Positions 34,541 through 44,631 of a stretch of 64,000 nt of DNA are shown here, one piece after another. Position numbers and translations under genes: made by a program. Under the pieces are notes generated by a model. The model saw only the letters and a program-made list of their open reading frames with translations, was not told the origin of the DNA and ran no database searches. Source of the stretch: Gymnothorax reevesii. Taxonomy: Eukaryota; Chordata; Actinopteri; Anguilliformes; Muraenidae. The DNA lies in assembly GCA_029721435.1 (NCBI GenBank), contig CM056586.1, positions 74,444,607 to 74,508,606 on the forward strand, read 5' to 3'. How positions within the stretch are numbered: the stretch's first letter is position 1; each line of letters starts with the position of its first letter.

Positions 34541-35130
34541 AGGTCAGTATTCTTCAGACTAGCTACATTCCTTAAATATTTTTCTGTCCTTGATGTGCCT
34601 ACTGCAGCTTCAGATGTTATAGGTGTCGTAGAACCGAGAGATTACAACAAATAGTCTTTTAACAAGTTTATTGTACTGTTACAATTGTGAACAAATGGTG
34701 AATCATACCAATGAAACCCAACTGCTGAAGTCTGTGGCTCTGTCTGGTACCAGTATGGAAAGAGGCCGTAAAGATGGAGGCCCAGAGATTTCTGCTGAAA
34801 CAAGGTGGGCTGTTCTTACTGTAAGGATTGAACTGATTGGATACAAAAGGACAAATAGCAGAGAAAACCAATGAATGATCAACAGAGAGGGGGTGGAGGG
34901 ACATTCAAAAGGTAACAATGGGAGTGGATAGGTGGAATAGCCAGGTACAGACAGGATGATGGGTAAGGAGGAGGAGAAAGGTCTCGGCTCGGCTTTTGCT
35001 TATGTCATCCGTTGTTGGAAACCAATCCGCTGCAAGGCAGGTGTTTAGCACATTCTGAGACGCCTCTCTGTTCAGCGCAGCAGAAATCCTGGTCGTCTGC
35101 ATTACTGCAGATCTCTCTCTCAGCTTGAGT
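34541..35130. other. pla2r1 intron 1, no feature recognised
   Basis: Ordinary intron sequence; overlapping short frames on both strands have no domains. Confidence 0.4.
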
Positions 35131-35137
35131 TAGTCTG

Positions 35138-35455
35138 AGGCACACAATGGTGCAGTGGGTAACTCCCACCTCACAGTACGAAGGTCGCGGGATCGCATCC
35201 GGCCTGGGGCCTTTCTTTGTGGAGTTTGAATGTTCTCTCTGTGTTCTTGTGGGTTTCTTTCGTGAACTCAGTTTAAAGACACGCATGTTAATTGGAGACT
35301 TTAAATGGGTATGGGTGTGCGCCGCACGCCCTGTGATGGATTGGTGAGCTGTCCAGGGTGGGTCCCTGCCTTTCGCCATAGTCAGCTGGGATAGGCTCTA
35401 GCTCCCCACGATTCCATTAGGAAAGAAGCGTTATAGAGGATGGATGGATTGATTA
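35138..35455 (+). mobile_element. tRNA-derived SINE with AFC-SINE-like body
   Basis: A pol III-like head (A-box-like TGGTGCAGTGGG, decayed B-box GGTCGCGGGATCGCATCC) is followed by a conserved body (TGGAGTTTGAATGTTCTCTC, AGCTGGGATAGGCTCTAGC). It ends in a GGATGGATGGA tail. The body and tail resemble the AFC SINE of percomorph fish by recall. No clear target duplication was found. Confidence 0.75.
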
Positions 35456-35499
35456 AATTCTTGAATCTAGCGGGGTGATTAGTCTTCTGCATTTGACCT

Positions 35500-35745
35500 G
35501 CTCTAGTTATTTAAGGCCCATAGGCAGCCACAGCGCAGGGCCCGGGAACTAGCTCCAGTTCTAAAGCCAGAGCCTGGGTTAGGGGTGAGAGGAGTGCTCC
35601 TATAGTACATCAGGTCTTCTGGGGCAGGAGGAACCCCACACAAACACGGGGTGAACATGCAAACTGCATGCAGTGAGGACCTGGCCAGCCAAGGCTTGAG
35701 TTGAGAGCCTGAAGCAGCAGCAAGAATCACTGAGCCGCCCAAGAT
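35500..35745 (-). mobile_element. Degenerate SINE-like fragment, opposite orientation
   Basis: AACCCCACACAAACACGGGG and GAACATGCAAACTGCATGCA are the reverse of the SINE body segment that reads TGCATGTTCTCCCCGTGT in better copies; CACTGAGCCGCCCAAGA at the end would be the head. Strongly diverged. Confidence 0.5.
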
Positions 35746-35924
35746 GTTCCTGTATGCAGAGCAACCGCTTGCTAGATATATTGCTAAATATGTTTTTTTT
35801 AACAACGCAATGTAAACTTTAGGGGATCAGTAGTTTCAGAACCAGCCCATCTGCTACCAAACTGCCATACCATAATTAAAGCCTCTCAGGTCATATTTTT
35901 GCAACCATAGAATTACAGGGTTCT

Positions 35925-36100
35925 AAATGACATTTTTGTAAAAAATTGAGTTAGCTATTGCACTTAATCATTAGATTCAACTATTTATTACCAATTAAGT
36001 ATGGATATTCAATTCAGTTGTTAAATTGGGTTCAGATCAGTATTACAAAGTTCTAGTTCCCTAAGTGAGCACTGAGGGCCAAACTTTGGAAGCAAATTTC
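35925..36100. repeat. Dispersed repeat, copy B
   Basis: Matches 21262-21420 through TATTCAATTCAGTTGTTAAA and AGTATTACAAAGTTCTAGTT. It abuts the long inverted-repeat element that starts at 36102. Confidence 0.65.
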
Positions 36101-36101
36101 T

Positions 36102-36666
36102 GCTGGTGAAATGGTGATAGCGGAGGCTCAAAACAATCCCTTAAAATTAATGATTGGTCACGGCCTGTTGTCAATCATTCATTTAAATTACCATTAACTC
36201 TGATAACTCTACATTATCAGGTGTGGTCAGTTTTTATTTATAACGCGTAGCGATTACGACTCCGGACTTCTCATGCTTTTCTTTACTCAGGGATTGGAAG
36301 CAATGTATGTGTTTCATAATCAATTAAATAAAATAAGATCATTTGAAACATCTTTCTGCATTTCCACTGCTTCCAACCCCTCCAGTGCACAAGGACTTAA
36401 ATTCCATGCGAGAATCTCTTACGAACGCGTTGATTGAATAATTGCTGACCACAGCAGGGGAACGTAAATGTGCCACTTAAACTCACACAGAATGCGTGAG
36501 AGCTGACAGGTATGTTTTATAAATGAAAACTGGCCACACCTGATAATGCTGAGAGTTTTTGGAGTTTCTTTAAAGGTAATTTTAATGAATGATTCAAAAC
36601 AAGTCGTGACCAATCATTAATTTTAAGGGATTGCTTTGAGCCGCCGCTATCGCCAGTTCACCAGCC
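36102..36666. mobile_element. Nonautonomous element with ~145-bp terminal inverted repeats
   Basis: The left arm (about 36102-36246) is mirrored by 36513-36666. GCTGGTGAAATGGTGATAGC faces a complement reading GCTGGTGAACTGGCGATAGC, and CCCTTAAAATTAATGATTGG and ATTATCAGGTGTGG also recur in inverted form. The centre is about 265 bp with no coding frame. No transposase or clear target duplication. It ends 168 bp before pla2r1 exon 2. Confidence 0.8.
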
Positions 36667-36834
36667 ACCTGTGATCTGCATGGTCATTTGCACTGAACTG
36701 CTGCCTTATCAGCATGAAAAAGTGTATATTCATAATGATATTGTTCTGGTTTAACCATTATTGATTCTTGTCACTCTTGGTATTCTGGAAATAATATATG
36801 TAAGAACTTGAATGTTTTGTGCTTTGAATTGCAG

Positions 36835-37215
36835 GTAAAGGTGCATTCATTTTGGAGAGTGTTGCGCTGAACCTGTGTGTCAGCTTGGACAGGTCTGAGC
36901 CGGTCCTGGAGAGCTGCGATAGGCCGACGCAGCGCATGCTGTGGAAGTGGGTGTCCCGCCATCGCCTGTTTAATCTCGGGCACAGCCTGTGCCTGGGCCT
37001 GAACACCAGCGACCCGCTGCGGCCGCTGGGCGCCTTCGAGTGCGACGCACCCCTGCGCACGCTATGGTGGCGCTGCGGCAGGAACTTTCTGTTCGGTGCC
37101 AGCTCGCTGAAGCTGGCCGTCGCCGGACGGCAGGTGGTGGCAAAGAAGAACTCTTACCACCAGTGGAGGAGGTACTCCAGCTTTGGAGAGGGGCCTTGTA
37201 CGTACCCTTACGAAG
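36835..37215 (+). CDS. pla2r1: pla2r1 exon 2: ricin-B-type cysteine-rich domain
   Basis: After the acceptor TTTGAATTGCAG the exon encodes residues about 48-174. Landmarks are SVALNLCVSLDRSEPVLESC, MLWKWVSRHRLFNLGHSLCL, ECDAPLRTLWWRC and VVAKKNSYHQWRRYSS: the paired cysteines and QxW-like repeats of the R-type domain at the head of mannose-receptor family proteins. In human PLA2R1 this domain is the dominant autoantigen in membranous nephropathy. The open frame runs on past the exon, but alignment of spacing to the family places the end at TACGAAG before GCAAGT, a GC donor. Joined to exon 3 it reads CTYPYEEIYTLLG. Confidence 0.92.
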
Positions 37216-37386
37216 GCAAGTTAGACGAAGAAACCTGTTGCACTGTCACAAAACCCAACCATAAAAAAATCTAATTTTTTTATAAGTATGTTTCTGAAAA
37301 TCTCTTATCTGTTGAAGTCTACAAAATGAGAGAAACATATTGCCAGTGAGGTGGAAGATTTTTGACCAATACATACCATGGTTTGA

Positions 37387-37869
<483 letters not shown>

Positions 37870-38149
37870 TAGTACTCTGTTTATAGTGAATTTTAAGTGG
37901 TTTAACTTCTTTATGAAATTTCAAATGGCCTGTTGTAACAGGTAGAAAGTCAAAAGTTAAAAAAGAATAATTTACAGAGCAGTAAAAAAAAAAAAAACGG
38001 TATCTGGCCTCTTCACATTTTCTTTTATTTTTGCTTATTTGTCATATTTAAATGTTTCAGATCATCCCTCTAATTTTAATACAAGACAAAGACAATGTAA
38101 ATGAACAAGAAATTCAGCTTTTGAATTATCATTTCATTTTTTTTGAAGT

Positions 38150-38790
38150 TTAAGAGTTACTTAAACGACATATCACTATGCTGAAAAAATAATTGCCCCA
38201 TAAACCTTTGCCAGCTATGACAGTAATAACTGCAGTGAAACATTTGCAGTAACTGGCTTTTATATCGCTATGGAGGATTTTTTTTAAATTCAGCCGTTTT
38301 GTGGGGGTTCTGAGCATGAGAGCATGATCTGCCTGTTTAAGGTCATTCCACGGCCTTTCAATTGGAATCAAGTCAGGACAATGACTTGGTTACTCTAAAC
38401 CCATTATTTTCTTTCTTTTGAGCCATTCAGAGGTGGACTTGCCTTTGTGCTTCAGATTATTGTCCTGCTGCGTAACCCAACTGCACTTGAGCTTTAGGTC
38501 ACAAACTGATGGCTCTCAGGAGCCCCAGAACATCACTGTCTCCTCCGTGTCTGACTGTTAGTATGATAGTCTCATTGTGGAATGCTGTGTTAGCTTTACA
38601 CCAGATGTAACGGGACCCATGTCTTCCGAAAAGTTCCTCTTTGGACTCAGTTGCCCTCAGAATACTTTCCCGAAAGTCTCGGCTGTCATCAGCATTTTTT
38701 TTGGCAAATGTGGGAGGGGCCTTTGTGGTTCTATTGAAGTGATGTTTAGAGGACTTAATGGACTCAGAGGTGACTGAGGATTAAACCACA
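38150..38790 (-). pseudogene. Tc1-like transposon relic in intron 3
   Basis: The + strand reads ATTGCCCCATAAACCTTTGC, TTGTCCTGCTGCGTAACCCA and CACCAGATGTAACGGGACCC, antisense landmarks of a third fish Tc1-like family (by recall). The transposase frame is heavily broken and the element lacks its far end. Confidence 0.65.
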
Positions 38791-39578
38791 CGTGCAGCAC
38801 ATCTTTGGGAGCCGGCAGCTGTGCTGGCAGGAGTGACTGCTCTCTGACTGCACATGTAGTTTGCTCAGCAATTATTACTACAAATTGTGATACATTTTTT
38901 TTGTATTTAATATTCAAAACCTACAGACCTATATCTGGATCTGTCAAATGCAGCTGCTGTATTAAAACCTATGGAAATTCAGGCCTGTTCGAAAATGTAG
39001 TGGAGATTCCTAGGTTTACAACAATTCCAAATATGTCCTGTCTAGTTATAGGGAAATGTGTGTACAGTATAATGATTTTTAAGATCTAGATGTTTTCTTT
39101 TGATATAATGCTGCGGCCGTACACTCAACGTCCTGCGTTTGAATATTTCTCTCCATGTTAGAGTAATGTCGCATCAGTGAACCACAACAACCTGCAGGTA
39201 CACAGTATGAAAAAAAAAAAAAAAAAACTTTTTCTGACTTTGAGGCTACCTAAAGGTAATCTTATATGAGTATTTTGCAAAATAAAAGATAATATAAAAT
39301 GAATTTTTAAAAAAATGTATTTTATTCATAACTTATTGTTCGTGGAATCAGGATGTCTCCTAACTTTTGACAGGGAGAGTATATATTTACCTAAACTTGC
39401 AGTCACATGCTCCCCCATGTGTGCGCACACCTTTTCCTCATTCACACACGTACGCACACACAGCTTTCACTCTCCGCATTAGAGGCAACTGTGATGTGGC
39501 GGCGTGTGTGACATATTAGAAGCGGTCAGTGTTCATTGTCAGGTCAATCTCAGCTAACCCTTTTGTGGGGAATTTCAG

Positions 39579-39743
39579 AGTCGGGTTGTGGCATGTTCTG
39601 GGACATGAACCAGGAGACGAAGGCCTGTTACCAGTTTAACCTGTACACCATCCTGACCTGGAGTCAGGCTCACTCATCCTGTCGAGCCCAAGGGGGCGAC
39701 CTGCTGAGCATCGCTGACCCGCTGGAGCAGCGCTACATCAGAG
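39579..39743 (+). CDS. pla2r1: pla2r1 exon 4: first part of C-type lectin domain 1
   Basis: The acceptor GGGGAATTTCAG precedes ESGCGMFWDMNQETKACYQF and LTWSQAHSSCRAQGGDLLSI, the N-terminal loop, first disulfide Cys residues and alpha-1 helix of a CTLD (residues about 233-287). It ends ATCAGAG/GTGTGG in phase 1. The WSQAHSSC run is shared with mammalian PLA2R1. Confidence 0.94.
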
Positions 39744-39799
39744 GTGTGGGCTGAGTGCACCTGTGAGCTCTGACCTTTCAACTCCAGCACAAGCATACC

Positions 39800-40347
39800 C
39801 ATAGACTGTATAAAAAGATGGACGCAGCACCGGGGTCTGAAAAATGAAGCCAATGAAGAAATCTCTTAAAATTGCTTCCTATTTAATTGCCAACAGATGG
39901 CGACGTCGGTGGTTGGCAGAAAAAAGTTAATTGCTATAGAAGTCAATGAGAAAATGACCCTATTTTTCCACTTGATTTATTATTTCAATAATTCCACATT
40001 ATTTTATGGTATCTATCCCAAGTTTCAAGTCTCCTTTGATATATCATGGTGTTCAATGTTGGAAATTATGGTCCCAAATAGACAAGAATAAAGGATAAAG
40101 CCAGATATGCTTTAGGGGCGTGGCTATCCTCTGGTCCTCGTCAGATACAGTCAGATCCACCCGCAGATACACCCCTCACTCCTCCCTGGATATTCAATTC
40201 ACGCTCTCGTCCAATTGGAATCACATCCAGTTTCAAAATGACAAAATGGCGCTGTTCAAATTGCCAAAATCAAGGCTTCCTAAATGGTGTGCTGAACCAA
40301 TGGGTGACGTCACAGTTGCTTCGTCCATCTTTTTATACAGTCTGTGC
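39800..40347. mobile_element. Nonautonomous DNA transposon in intron 4 with ~27-bp termini
   Basis: ATAGACTGTATAAAAAGATG at 39801 is mirrored by CATCTTTTTATACAGTCTGT at 40326-40345, with GGACG/CGTCC extending the match inward. Between them is AT-rich sequence without coding frames. It lies wholly within the intron. Confidence 0.78.
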
Positions 40348-40426
40348 GCAAACCATGCTGTTGATGCCTGGGAGCTCAGCTGCTCTCAGTGAAATCCAGG
40401 CTGAAGCTCTGCTTTGCTGTCTCCAG

Positions 40427-40540
40427 AGAGGCTGAGTGAGGTCGGGGTCATTGTGTGGATTGGCTTGAATCACCTGAACGAGGGAGCTGGATGGCAGTGG
40501 TCAGACGGAGCTCCCCTTGCTCTGGTCAACTTTAATGCAG
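40427..40540 (+). CDS. pla2r1: pla2r1 exon 5: middle of C-type lectin domain 1
   Basis: The acceptor GCTGTCTCCAG leads into ERLSEVGVIVWIGLNHLNEG and AGWQWSDGAPLALVNFNAG. WIGLN and the WxWSDG core are the invariant CTLD signature. The donor GCAG/GTGACG keeps phase 1. Calcium-site EPN/WND residues are not seen here, as expected for most CTLDs of this receptor. Confidence 0.95.
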
Positions 40541-41297
40541 GTGACGTGCATCCATCTCCACCAATTATGGAAGAGAAGGCGATGCCCCTAGAGCGCTTTC
40601 ATTATCAACACTTTTCCCGCCATTGGCGAGATTTTCACTGTTATATGATGGCGGGCACTTTTACAGATCTTGTGACAAAAAAAGGACAAATGAACAGCAA
40701 TCATGTAAAGACGGAAATTATGCTTTTGTTTTTCTTGAGCAATTTCCATGATTGCTGGTTTTTTCACGAGCTGAGATCAATCTCCTTCATCCATGAAAAC
40801 AAAACAGCAGGTCAATGTTAAGCCTCATCCATTCGCTTTTCTGAGGTTATTTATCTGAAATGTTGTTTTATGTGTCTAAATTTAGAAGCTCCATTCTTTC
40901 TTTTTACATTTTATTAGAACTGAATATTCTGGTGGTATTGAAAGGTCAGCGAATACCATCAAAAATGCTGACAGTGGAGGCAAGTTTTACAAAAAATACT
41001 CTGGTGGGGACAGTGTTAACACTACTTTGTGGTGTCAGTCTGACTCATGTTTTCTGCAGATTATATTTAGTTTTCAAAATCAATTGCAGTAAATATAGAA
41101 ATCCAATCCTCTGAGGGGGATATTGCGCCGCACCTCTCCCACAATCATGGAATTAAATGAGCTATTAGTGGAAATATCTCACTGAGGGTTTTCCCCCTGA
41201 CGGGTTTGTCTTCTTGAGTAGTAATACTATACGGCACCATAAGGGAAAGTGATTCCAGAGTAAGTCACTCACTCTGTGATTCCACACCCTCCTGCAG

Positions 41298-41447
41298 GTA
41301 TTTTGGGCGCGTTGGGTCAAGAGACTCGTCAGTGTGGAGTTTACAGCTCTGCCTCGGGGCATCAGTGGCAGAGTCTGGACTGTGAGTCGGCCCTGCCCTA
41401 CATCTGCAAGAAAACCCCCAATGACAGCCGGACTGCCGAGCCCTTCG
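41298..41447 (+). CDS. pla2r1: pla2r1 exon 6: end of C-type lectin domain 1 and linker
   Basis: After CCTCCTGCAG the frame gives GILGALGQETRQCGVYSSAS, then WQSLDCESALPYICKK: the last two disulfide Cys and the LPYICK end of CTLD1. A short Pro/Ser linker follows. Donor TTCG/GTAACC. Residues about 326-375. Confidence 0.95.
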
Positions 41448-42548
41448 GTAACCCCACCCAACACACCCTGTCCGTTCGCTTATGTACTGGCCTGATTCAC
41501 TGGGAAACCCCTGCGTGAGCTGTGTGCTGGGAATGTGTGCAAAGTGCAGCAGTAACTTGGATTATGGTAGACGGAGGTACTGCAGCTTATTATGGGTAAA
41601 AAGGGCATCACAGCAGAATGGCAAAAAAATCATGTTTCTGTGGTGATATAAAATAATAGGGGCAGCTTCCCACCAGGGCTAAAAGAAGGAGACTTGCAGT
41701 AGATGCTGGTCACAATTACTACATCTGGAAAGAATTAAAATTCTTTCATCCTTTTCCGAATCCTTGATTTGTTATAGCGCTGCACTTTGTCCCATCTGCT
41801 TTGGAATTTCCTTGCATATAAAAAAATTTTTTTTCTAATGAATTAATTAGATAATTACCATTCTAACAATCTCATGTTGAAGGCTTACAACTTTCCCAGA
41901 AGCTGCACAATACAGGCCTCATCTGTGATTTTGCAGTCATGAATGTTCGACGCATTGAGTACATTTTAAACGATTTTCAATGTATGCCATGTGTCAGATT
42001 TTCATGATTCACTAATAACTAATGCACGATGCACTAATAGCAGTTTACTAAATTATGCAATTATCAACGTTTTGACGTAAGAAGCATTTTAATAAATTTA
42101 ATTTAATAAATTAATTATTATCGCTTCACAGCAACCAGTGTGCAACTGTGCTTCCCAGCAAATGTAGCCTATTGTTTTGAACGCTGAAAACATTTTGATG
42201 ACGTGCAATCTTAAAATTAATTACAGGCTTATACCTATATTGGTCTTGATTATTCACTAAATACATTCTGTGATTATTGATCAAGAGATCCTAAGCAGGA
42301 ACAGCTTGAAAGCAATTATGCGTTTTAAGGGTCAGAGGCTCATGGCAAGCTCTACCCAGCTTGCCTCTGGTATTGGGGACATTCAGGTTTAGGTGGTTAA
42401 TCCACCGTAATGACTTCCAGTTCACTATCAACTGTGATCCATGTGAGAACTGCATAAGCATGGAATCCAGGCTAAGTGTCATGTCCAGGTTATGGATCAT
42501 GGATCTGCCCTGATGCCCTGATGCCCTGACCGACTTGCCGCCCTGCAG
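41448..42548. other. pla2r1 intron 6; no feature recognised
   Basis: AT-rich intron of 1.1 kb. T/A runs at 41820-41835; no repeat family recognised. Confidence 0.5.
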
Positions 42549-42737
42549 AACACTGGCAGTACTATAAGACGGTGTGTGCAGCCGGCTGGGTGCCCCACAA
42601 CCGCTTCTGCTACCAGGTCCTGTCCGAGCCGCAGAGCTGGGAAGTCTCGTCTGCGTCCTGTCAGGCCCTCGGAGCCAACCTGACCAGCCTCCGCTCCCTG
42701 GCTGACCTGGAGCTGCTCCTCACCCTGCTCAGCAACT
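42549..42737 (+). CDS. pla2r1: pla2r1 exon 7: first part of C-type lectin domain 2
   Basis: The acceptor CGCCCTGCAG opens EHWQYYKTVCAAGWVPHNRF, CYQVLSEPQSWEVSSASC and LTSLRSLADLELLLTLLSN, the N-terminal half of CTLD2 (residues about 376-438). It is relatively GC-rich. The donor is AACT/GTGAGT in phase 1; reading on gives a stop soon after, which supports the donor. Confidence 0.94.
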
Positions 42738-43282
42738 GTGAGTGTCCTGCCATCGGCCCCAGCCAAGGTTAATGGGAAAAAACTGTACGTCCCAATAGTT
42801 TTTAATTGTACTCCAAAAACTTTGTACCAACTCCCAAAACGAGATGCCTTAACCCCATAAACTTTTCACTTAACTTTTCCTGAAATAGGTTCAAAGTCAG
42901 ATATATAGTATAAATTTTAGGACAGAGTCACATACATATGCTGTATCTGCTGGTTGCAGCACTTCACTGAAGCTATTTCACACTTGAGGGAAATATTCAA
43001 ACCCAGGACACCATGTTTTTATGACCATAGTATTACATCACATGGAAAATATTTAGATCTTGTACATGACTTTATACACATTTCCCTGTATTCAGTTGGG
43101 CATAGAATTTAAAATTGGCCTGAGGTTCTTCGGGTTTGAATGCAGCAGCTGCATTTGACGGACCCATATGTGGGGTCTGTATCCTTTATGGGGTCAAATG
43201 GATTACCCCATAGCAGGTGGGTGTGGTACATCATGCCCCAGTGCGTATTTGATGAAATGCTGTGTGCGCGATGTGTTTGAAG

Positions 43283-43443
43283 CTTCAGGATCTGGATCCG
43301 GAGTGTGGATCGGTCTGAATAACCGGACCTCGCCGGTGTTTGAGTGGTCAGACGGCTCGCCAGTGAATTTCACTCCTTGGCACAAACGGGAGCCCAATCT
43401 TCACCAAAACCTCACGAAGTATTGTGTCAAGGCGAACGAGGAC
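43283..43443 (+). CDS. pla2r1: pla2r1 exon 8: core of C-type lectin domain 2
   Basis: Frame SSGSGSGVWIGLNNRTSPVF, FEWSDGSPVNFTPWHKREPN, LTKYCVKANED. The acceptor is ambiguous: the AG at 43282 (TTTGAAG) keeps the frame, while the AG at 43288 (CTTCAG) would create a TGA with the exon 7 base, so I chose 43283. The exon ends GAC/GTATGA in phase 0. WIGL and WSDG confirm the CTLD fold. Two NxT sequons (NRT, NLT) are possible glycosylation sites. Confidence 0.9.
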
Positions 43444-43732
43444 GTATGACCTTTTCTGCACTCGGTGTTTCATGGCCTTTCAATTTCAAACTTTTGCCTC
43501 TTTGTAGACAGGAAGAGTGTGTCTACATCTTTGTGCATGCCCTGTATTCCTCGATTCTTATTGTGTGTCGTGGCCATTGTGCATAATTTCGGATTGATAG
43601 ATGTGAGTGATGTGTCCTCCTGAACTGACAGATGTTTCTGTTCTTATTGTGTGTTGTGGGCGGTGTGTGTAGTTTCAGATTGATAGATCTGAGTGATGTG
43701 TTGTCTTGAGCTGACAGATGATGCTGTTATAG

Positions 43733-43843
43733 GATGGGAACTTGCTGCTGGCCTCTTGTGATGAACGGCTGCCTGCAGTGTGTAGGAGCCCAGGTCTTCT
43801 CCCAGTACAGAGCTCTGCCACGGATGATGAGGACTGTCCAGAG
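43733..43843 (+). CDS. pla2r1: pla2r1 exon 9: end of C-type lectin domain 2 and linker
   Basis: Acceptor TGTTATAG, then DGNLLLASCDERLPAVCRSP (the closing cysteines of CTLD2) and a linker with an acidic run (TDDEDCPE) that starts CTLD3. It is 111 bp with both ends in phase 0, so skipping would keep the frame but lose a disulfide. Donor GAG/GTGAGC. The following intron is 17.1 kb. Confidence 0.92.
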
Positions 43844-44477
43844 GTGAGCACACTAGGGTTTGACTTTTATTGTTTTTATCAGACCTATTTAACTGGTATT
43901 CTAGGCTTACATGTTTTCAAAATCAAAAAGTTAGATTAGATTTTTAAGCTAGATATTTTTTGCAAAAACATAAGGCAATACAGTTGGGTTTTATGGCTAT
44001 GCTCTGTTCTCCAAGCCCACTCGCAGTCCGCTTAAGCGTGGACAGAGTTAGAGAAACCAGCCAACTACCCCCAAGTGTGACCATTTGCCAACACAAGACC
44101 GAAAAGAGTCTGTGACTTTGTGACAGTGTGCAACAACCTTTAGTACTGAGTGGAAACCTTTGAACAGATGGCTGAAGGTCGTTCTGATATCATGGGCCCA
44201 ATTTTTCTGAATGCGCTACGTGTGATGATATACGCACAGACTGATTGCTGGGCCTATTCCTATTTTCCTCCAGCTGCAAGGACTAACTGGCATTTTTCCT
44301 TGAGCACTACACGCATCTGGGCAAAGAGATTAAAATGGAAGGTGTAGTTATATTGCTGTGGATGTTTTCCATGTGAATTAGATGACACTTGCAGAAGTGT
44401 TATTTAAATGAAATTGTGTAAAGTGATCTGTGGTATCTGTCTGGTTAATGAAGCAGACCGTATACGAGTTGCCAGGA

Positions 44478-44631
44478 CCAGGGTTGGGTTAAATTACTTG
44501 TAATTGTAATTTAAATGTAATAGATTTTTTAATGGAAGCAATTAATTAAGTAATTAAGTAATTGCAATTGAACATTCTGCCCAGAAAGTAATTGTAATTG
44601 AAATTGAAATAAGTAATTAACCCAGCCCTGG
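44478..44631. mobile_element. Small MITE in intron 9, probably hAT-like
   Basis: Termini CCAGGGTTGGGTTAAATTAC and (complement) CCAGGGCTGGGTTAATTAC bound about 154 bp of A/T-rich DNA. CAGGG-type ends suit hAT. The flanking octamers GCCAGGAC and GCCGGAAT agree at five of eight positions with only transitions, a possible decayed 8-bp target duplication. Confidence 0.65.

Noticed and set aside
36989..37264. Second long frame overlapping pla2r1 exon 2
   Set aside because: A shadow of the GC-rich exon in another frame; the ricin-like domain is clear in the chosen frame.
43289..43443. Alternative acceptor CTTCAG for pla2r1 exon 8
   Set aside because: Joining the single exon 7 base T to GATCTG gives TGA, a stop; the upstream acceptor keeps the frame.
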